From NIOZ-UU13 sp964417935 (lineage in GTDB: Bacteria; Planctomycetota; Phycisphaerae; Sedimentisphaerales; Anaerobacaceae), in NCBI GenBank assembly GCA_964417935.1, contig CAYQKF010000098.1:1-19461 (forward strand): a stretch of 19,461 nt of DNA. The letters are read 5' to 3'. Positions within the stretch are counted from its first letter, which is position 1. Each line of letters begins with the position of its first letter. Below are positions 14,941 through 19,461 of the stretch, piece by piece. The position numbers and the translations under genes are program-made. The notes beneath the pieces are model-generated. The model made no database searches and was not told the origin of the DNA. It saw only the letters and a list, made by a program, of their open reading frames with translations.

Positions 14941-15491
14941 ATGAAGGCTATTAGATCACTGTGCATAGCACTATTACTCATAACATCGTTATGCTTCGCC
15001 GAATCTACGGATCTGGGCGTTGATCCATCGGGTCACTTCATATCGACTGCAGATTACAGCCTTCAAGCAATACTGCAATTCAACGTTGGGATGGAATTGG
15101 GCCAGTGCCGGGCAGTACCGGTGGATTTGGGGGATGAGGATGGCATCTTTCTTGCGTATTGCCAGGATGCAGAAGTGGATCCCTATGTGGAGATGTTCTT
15201 TTTTCCAAAGCATCGGATGAAGATTTCGGTCTACACGCATTCCGGCAAAGAGGTCTGGACAAAAGAGCTTGGCCCCGGTGTGATTCCGGGAATCTGGTTC
15301 GTGCCGTTCTTTCCGTTCGATCTGGATGGCGATGGCGTCGATGAGATATGGTTCGTGGTATTGCAGAAGGCAACGGCGAAGTACTAAACTGCGCCGGACG
15401 TGTAATCGGTAACGTCGGAGGATCAGTTGCAATGGTTTCGAAGTTTATGGATCATCCTGGCTTTGGCAAGGGAGTGTGTAGCCGGGTATAA
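14941..15491 (+). pseudogene. Truncated secreted FG-GAP-like protein with frameshifted tail
   Basis: AAGGAG 10 nt upstream supports the ATG at 14941. The open frame to 15387 gives 148 aa: a signal peptide (SLCIALLLITSLCFA-E), then ADYSLQAILQFNVGMELGQC, GIFLAYCQDAEVDPYVEMFF and FDLDGDGVDEIWFV, the last being a calcium-binding FG-GAP-like loop. Just after that loop the sequence changes to VLQKATAKY and stops. In another frame, overlapping and running to a stop at 15489-15491, it reads RGIAEGNGEVLNCAGRVIGN and MVSKFMDHPGFGKG, which looks like the end of a similar protein. The likely history is an internal deletion plus frame change in a much longer gene. The short product could still be exported. 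A polysaccharide-related role is inferred from neighbours only. Confidence 0.65.
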
Positions 15492-15492
15492 T
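15463..15492 (+). promoter_or_regulatory. Promoter upstream of the glycoside-hydrolase pseudogene
   Basis: TTGGCA (15463-15468), 18 nt, TATAAT (15487-15492). The -10 box overlaps the stop of the broken FG-GAP tail, so the site may be coincidental or recently exposed. AAAAGGAG precedes the ATG at 15550. Confidence 0.45.
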
Positions 15493-15549
15493 GGGTAATT
15501 CCCACTAATGAGTATTTGGGTAGGTCTTTTGACTCGAAAAGGAGTATCT

Positions 15550-16637
15550 ATGAAAACGGGGTGTAACCAATATATTTCCATCCCTTCAATTACACTCAGG
15601 ACAGGTTTGTTTGTCGGTTTAGGATTTGTGCTTATCTTAGGGACGATTGGATATAGTAACGACATGTCTAGATGGTATCGCTTTGAGCCGCGAAACACAC
15701 CGCAGCCTGGCGAGATCGGGATGCAAGAATGGTTGGACATACCGGCCGGGCGATACGGCAGAATCACACGAAAGGACGACAAGCTCATTTACAATGGTAA
15801 AGCCATCAAACTGTGGGGGATCAATCTCTGCTATAGTGCATGTGCGCCGGACAAGGAATTGGCCAAGCGACGTGCGGCGTTTTATCCCAAATATGGCATC
15901 AATAGTGTGCGATTGCATAAGTATGCTGACGGATCGGGCTGGGCAGGTATCCAGACCGTGGACAGTATTGCCGAGTTTGATCCTGAAGCTTTGGGCCGTA
16001 TGGATTACCAGATCGCCAAATTCAGGGAAGCCGGCATCTTTGTCAAGCTTTCGGCACATTTCGGCACGATCAAAGCAGGTCCGGTGGACAAACGAGACGT
16101 ACCCTATATCGAGGAGTTCGGCTCGTTTGATAAACGGAAAAATCGGATTAGCTGTCCACACAGCGCCTACTTCTACTCGGTCGAACTCCAGAATCTGCAT
16201 ATCCGCCAGACTGTCAATTTGTTGAAGCACCGTAATCCTTATACAGGACTGACATATGCCGAAGATCCGGCGATTTGTGTGATTGAGATCATCAATGAGC
16301 AGAGTATTCTTTTTTACACTTCGATGGGGCCATTGCAAAGGAGCCCAACAGAGATATCAGTTCGTCCAGAAAGGTACTGGTTGTAGCCATTGCCAGAGCC
16401 CGCAACACCGGCATGAAACTCAATGAAGCAGAGGATCAAATTTTGGATCGGGGCGGTAGTCCCATCCTTATGGAACCCGTTAAAGCAAAGATTACGTTGA
16501 AACGTCCGGGCCAGGCAGAGGTACATCTTCTGGACCATGATGGATTGCGCACGTTGCAAACGCTTCCGGTGCAGAAGAACACCTTTGAGATCGATGGTAC
16601 TCGCGACAAGACCTGCTATTACCTGATCACGTACTGA
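15550..16637 (+). pseudogene. Secreted glycoside hydrolase (cellulase-like TIM barrel), internally deleted
   Basis: AAAAGGAG 5 nt upstream sets the ATG at 15550. The first frame encodes a signal-anchor-like segment (TGLFVGLGFVLILGTIG) and the first half of a TIM-barrel hydrolase: LWGINLCYSACAP, YGINSVRLHKYADG and DPAICVIEIINEQSILFYTS. The pair Asn249-Glu250 in IINEQ has the pattern of the acid/base catalyst of GH5-like clan A enzymes. Soon after, the frame becomes nonsense and stops at 16386. A second frame from about 16325 to 16637 reads AIAKEPNRDISSSRKVLVVA, ARARNTGMKLNEAEDQILDR and GGSPILMEPVKAKITLKRPG, ending CYYLITY, a plausible C-terminal beta domain of the same kind of protein. The nucleophile half of the barrel is absent. 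Junction lies around the GGGG at 16325. The gene cannot make an active enzyme. Confidence 0.75.
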
Positions 16638-16821
16638 TCGTGTATGGAAAGAGTCGATTCTTGGAGTTGGGAAGATCCGGAAGGTGATGAAAAATCCGGG
16701 GTCAGGGTGCGTAGAAAAGGTGCCAAGAATGTTGGATTTTCAGTGAATTGACGCCATCTTAGGTCTTTCTGACAGTAATGTTTGCCGAGTTAACGGTCAG
16801 AAGCGTTGAAATTGCAGAACA

Positions 16822-16850
16822 TTGCACGATTCCGTAGGATGAGGTAAAAT
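16822..16850 (+). promoter_or_regulatory. Promoter of the short ORF/hairpin unit
   Basis: TTGCAC (16822-16827), 17 nt, TAAAAT (16845-16850). A second overlapping option is TTGCAG at 16812, 17 nt, TAGGAT. The predicted start is near 16857. Confidence 0.5.
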
Positions 16851-16862
16851 GAACTAATACAT

Positions 16863-16964
16863 ATGCGGAACATAGCAGAAAACGATATTAGGATTGAACA
16901 AATTATCTTGGCAAGGAAAGTTAACATCGGTCCAGCCACGGATTCGACTGCTCCGATCATTTAA
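16863..16964 (+). CDS. Short ORF of 33 codons, unrecognised
   Basis: It begins with ATG at 16863 and reads MRNIAENDIRIEQIILARKV, ending TDSTAPII. It starts only a few bases after the predicted transcription start, so it would be leaderless or nearly so, with no Shine-Dalgarno. Its stop is 4 nt before a terminator-like hairpin. The fit between promoter, ORF and hairpin is what makes it worth listing; length alone would not. It may instead be part of a small non-coding RNA, or the first codons of the destroyed gene whose tail follows at 17055. No family is recognised. Confidence 0.25.
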   Translation: MRNIAENDIRIEQIILARKVNIGPATDSTAPII

Positions 16965-16968
16965 CCAA

Positions 16969-17010
16969 CGCAGCCATAGCTATTTTGGCTATGTACTGCG
17001 GATTTTGGTT
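16969..17010 (+). terminator. Two-part hairpin, terminator-like
   Basis: CGCAG (16969-16973) pairs with CTGCG (16996-17000), and CATAGC (16975-16980) pairs with GCTATG (16988-16993), separated by a 1x2 internal loop. The top loop is TATTTTG. GATTTTGGTTT follows, a broken T-tract. It would end a transcript of about 150 nt from the promoter at 16822. Confidence 0.5.
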
Positions 17011-17054
17011 TAAATAAAGTCGTCTGGTGATTAATATAAAATAACAGGAATTCC

Positions 17055-17390
17055 TATGACATCTACTACAAGAACCATCTGTGCTTATTCAGAAGAGAAC
17101 TGGGTACAGTTCAAATACGATTGTATGTCTTATGGATGGGACGCTTTACTACTCATGCTTTTTTGGCCATTCAGCAAAAAGTAGAAGAGGTCTTCCAAGT
17201 GCCAAGGCTGCTTGGTTCTAATATGGACGTATATGATTTATCAGATATGGATAACGTCAAGTTAGTATCTTCAGGGCCTCGTATAGACCCAAGTGAATGC
17301 ATCGGTACGATTGTCTCAAACGGAAGAATTTTTTACACGTGCCATGGTGGGGGGCTGCAGGTTGGCCTGGTATGTGGAACAGTAAAATAA
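17055..17390 (+). pseudogene. Frameshifted tail of a beta-propeller protein
   Basis: Coding-like text switches frame at least twice. YDIYYKNHLCLFRRE is in the frame of 17055. GYSSNTIVCLMDGTLYYSCF is in another frame from about 17108. Then, back in the first frame, SNMDVYDLSDMDNVKLVSSG, IVSNGRIFYTCHGGGLQVGL and VCGTVK run to the stop at 17388-17390. The phrases NTIVCLMDGTLYYS and GTIVSNGRIFYTCHGG are typical beta-propeller blade pairs of the PQQ/BamB-like kind. No complete start or N-terminal part is present nearby. The stop is 4 nt before the CehA-like ATG, so the intact ancestor was probably the upstream gene of an operon. Confidence 0.5.
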
Positions 17391-17394
17391 TAAC

Positions 17395-19038
17395 ATGCAA
17401 AGCAATAATATAAAGCGGAAGTTGGTAATTATAATATCTCTGGTGATAGTACTGGTTGGTCTGCCTGCTACCTTTGGGGCTGATACCGGTGAGCTCTCGG
17501 TAAGCGTTTACGAACCTAATGTCCGGATTCCACTACCATGTCGAGCTTGGGTAAGTATAGGAGATAAACGTTTTATCAATCCGGCTACTAAGTCATGTAC
17601 ACCATACGCAAAAGATCGTAGTTTCTCATGTGATGGTCATTTTAGTATTAGAGTTCCAGCCGGCAAAGCTATAATCCATATTGAGCGAGGCAAAGAGTAT
17701 CTTCCTGTTGATAAAGAGATCATCATTGTAAACAACCAGACCACCAAAGTTGACATCACCCTGAAACGATGGATTAGCATGTATAAGGAGGGCTGGTACT
17801 CTTCAGATATGCACTGTCATTTCGGTCTTGATAATCTTGAAATCCTCAAACAACTTGCATTAGCTGACGATATAAACTTCGAACCCATTCTAACTCTTTG
17901 GAATCATCAGCAAAGCAGCACCTCGGATGAGAGATGGCCTGGTTGGCAAGCTGGGCCCGGTGTTTATGCTAATGCCACGCATATGGTTACATTACGGAAT
18001 CAGGAAATTGAGCGTATAGGCGGTGGTGCATTTGAGTCTATAGGGGCTCTGCTGATGTTCGGACTGACCGAACCTGTCAGGATGCCCATGCGGAACAGTA
18101 AATATCCTTGTGATGCTGTCTTAGGTCGTGCAGCTAAACGGACCTCGTCACAATGTGTCATCGATACTGATAAGCCAATCTGGGGTGAGAATGTGGTTGG
18201 GGTGGCTTTGGGACTGTTCGATTCAGTCCAAGTCTGTCACAACCACTATCATAGAGAATCCACCTTGCGTCTTGGCTGGGGAATGGCTACTGATGACACA
18301 GACAAGCAAGAGAATTGGGGTGAAGATGAGCTGTTTCACCGCACAAATTTGACCTATTACCGGTTTCTAAATTGTGGATTTAGACTGGCGGTCACTGGCG
18401 GTTCTGCAATGGGTGTAATGCCAGTGCCCCTGGGCTACAACCGGACATATGCCAAATTGGATGGTACCCTTACTGAGGCCAATTATCTCAAGGCAATCCG
18501 CGCTGGCCGTACATTTGCAACAAGTGGTCCTATGCTTATTCTGACCGCGAATGGAATGGACAGCGGCTCAGAGATTCAATATTCGACACGCAGGAAAGAA
18601 CCGATTCTGGTCAAAGCAGAAGTGCGAAGTATCCAGCCACTTGACTCACTCGAACTCGTTTCTAATGGAAAGGTGATAAAGAAGATTGATTTGAAAAACT
18701 TACCGCCCTCACCCATGTTTAAGGAGTCACTCATAGCCGAGTTAAGACCTCAGAGGAGCGGCTGGCTCGCTGCTCGGGCTATTTTTACCAGCCCTGATGG
18801 TCATATGCGCCAGGCACATACCAGTCCAGTGTATATTGCATTGGATGGAAAACCTACTGCATCGAAGGCCGATGCAGAGTACATGATAAGGTGGATCGAC
18901 CGCCTGCTTCAAGTGGCTAACAAGCCCAGCCGTTACTCGTCCGATACCGAACGAGCAGGGGTCCGAGCTATCTTCCAAAAAGCACGACAAGAATATGAGA
19001 GCATAGCTCGGAAAGCCGTTGAATTCTGGGCAGATTGA
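17395..19038 (+). CDS. Secreted CehA/McbA-family metallohydrolase (PHP-like)
   Basis: The 547-aa product has a signal peptide (KLVIIISLVIVLVGLPATFG-A) and an N-terminal beta domain (about 30-125) like a carboxypeptidase-regulatory-type fold. This is followed by GWYSSDMHCHFG, whose His140 and His142 form the HxH metal motif that opens PHP-type domains in the CehA/McbA family. Further family text is HNHYHRES near residue 285, LRLAVTGGSAMG, and YLKAIRAGRTFATSGPMLIL. Members hydrolyse esters, carbamates or phosphoesters with bound metals; planctomycete copies are numerous and mostly uncharacterised. A C-terminal beta part and a helical end (EYMIRWIDRLLQ, ARQEYESIARKAVEF) finish the protein. The ATG has no good Shine-Dalgarno and follows the stop of a broken gene by 4 nt, so its translation may once have been coupled to that gene. 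Its own promoter is not evident. Confidence 0.88.
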   Translation: MQSNNIKRKLVIIISLVIVLVGLPATFGADTGELSVSVYEPNVRIPLPCRAWVSIGDKRFINPATKSCTPYAKDRSFSCDGHFSIRVPAGKAIIHIERGKEYLPVDKEIIIVNNQTTKVDITLKRWISMYKEGWYSSDMHCHFGLDNLEILKQLALADDINFEPILTLWNHQQSSTSDERWPGWQAGPGVYANATHMVTLRNQEIERIGGGAFESIGALLMFGLTEPVRMPMRNSKYPCDAVLGRAAKRTSSQCVIDTDKPIWGENVVGVALGLFDSVQVCHNHYHRESTLRLGWGMATDDTDKQENWGEDELFHRTNLTYYRFLNCGFRLAVTGGSAMGVMPVPLGYNRTYAKLDGTLTEANYLKAIRAGRTFATSGPMLILTANGMDSGSEIQYSTRRKEPILVKAEVRSIQPLDSLELVSNGKVIKKIDLKNLPPSPMFKESLIAELRPQRSGWLAARAIFTSPDGHMRQAHTSPVYIALDGKPTASKADAEYMIRWIDRLLQVANKPSRYSSDTERAGVRAIFQKARQEYESIARKAVEFWAD

Positions 19039-19461
19039 TAGGACCTGTTTGTCCATAACTTTATCAATGCCACTGGCTCGGTCCCTGCCGAGTATAGTAG
19101 CATTTCTTCTGGAAGCTTTCATTCAGTAAGTGAGCAAAGCTCAGAAATTGAAGTTTAGATTCGTCGCCACGGAGAGACCGAAGAACTGTATCTCAAACGG
19201 AAGCTGTTGAACAGTGACAAGGCACCACTAAAATGCCCCCATTTTCGTGAGTTGGCGCCTACAACCCCGGTACAACCGAAAGACTCGTTATCTGCCAATT
19301 TGAAAAAATGTTCATTTCATAAATTCTGTAATCTCAGTAAGTTATAGAAAACATGAAATTTGTAAACATTTTCAATGTCCGCTGCTCATATCCCTTGCAC
19401 TTCGGTTGGTAACCGGTCAGTTATGGGTGGGTTAATTCTGTAGTGATGCTCAGGCTACAAT
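19039..19461. other. Downstream region without a convincing gene
   Basis: A small stem CTCGG/CCGAG (19077-19081 and 19088-19092) with a 6-nt loop lies 38 nt after the CehA-like stop but lacks a T-tract. A + strand frame is open for about 190 nt from 19157 but has no ATG and no recognisable text. Repeat A copy 2 lies at 19342-19386. Confidence 0.4.
19342..19386 (+). repeat. Short dispersed repeat A, copy 2
   Basis: This matches 12862-12906 with about 8 substitutions and no gaps by eye. A small ORF from the ATG at 19353 reads MKFVNIFNVRCSYPLHFGW and stops; its VN-x-FN-x-RC text parallels copy 1. Confidence 0.5.

Noticed and set aside
15637..16338. Minus-strand open frame of 233 codons opposite the glycosidase remnant
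   Set aside because: The + strand shows clear glycoside-hydrolase text here; the antisense translation matches nothing I recognise and has no start signals.
19157..19345. Open + strand stretch after the CehA-like gene
   Set aside because: It begins after a stop, contains no ATG and shows no recognisable motif.

Overview
The window looks like a piece of a Planctomycetota genome, probably a Phycisphaerae-type or related sediment or biofilm lineage. I infer this from family content only. There are two short pseudopilins with the H-X9-DG C-terminal motif typical of that phylum, a large secreted FnIII-like/F5-8C/LamG protein, a signal-peptide protein combining a methyltransferase-like domain with PQQ-type propellers, and several secreted carbohydrate-active or metallohydrolase genes. 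All genes I accept are on the + strand. I saw no tRNA, rRNA or CRISPR array.

Layout. 1-718: the 3' end of an FAD/NAD(P)-dependent oxidoreductase, followed 3 nt later by an OsmC-family gene. 719-2123: an insertion-sequence region with a full-length stand-alone integrase-type transposase whose first catalytic Asp appears to be Asn, plus an antisense scrap resembling an IS3-type OrfA. 2352-11222: the best-preserved block, made of a strong promoter, a 978-aa modular secreted protein, a pseudopilin, a 1068-aa methyltransferase-like/PQQ-propeller protein, and (behind its own promoter and a 16-bp palindrome) a second pseudopilin. 11560-12929: a terminator-like hairpin, an intact DUF123 (Uri-type GIY-YIG) gene, then a wrecked DUF763 gene and another broken secreted-protein gene. 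13094-16637: a promoter, an intact secreted alpha/alpha-toroid protein (possible polysaccharide lyase), a truncated FG-GAP-like secreted protein, and a glycoside-hydrolase pseudogene that keeps its head and tail but has lost its middle. 16822-17010: a promoter, a 33-codon ORF and a terminator-like hairpin in about 190 bp. 17055-19038: a frameshifted propeller-gene tail, then an intact secreted CehA/McbA-type metallohydrolase. 19039-19461: no convincing gene, but a copy of a short repeat also seen near 12862.

How the genes may work together. The intact secreted proteins (carbohydrate-binding modules, toroid enzyme, propeller, metallohydrolase) and the broken glycosidase and FG-GAP genes suggest a locus for handling an extracellular polysaccharide, with the pseudopilins probably serving a type II secretion-like or surface structure. 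This is inference from families and neighbourhood.

The most striking structural signal is that at least four neighbouring genes between 12004 and 17390 are broken, and in three of them a recognisable N-terminal part is joined directly to a recognisable C-terminal part in another frame. The neighbours DUF123, toroid enzyme and CehA are full length. Two families of short dispersed repeats lie in or next to this decaying zone. I did not find a clear-cut new defence or mobile system. The most novel-looking items are the head-to-tail gene collapses, the compact promoter/ORF/hairpin unit at 16822-17010, the palindromic leader at 10366-10388, and the exported methyltransferase-propeller fusion.
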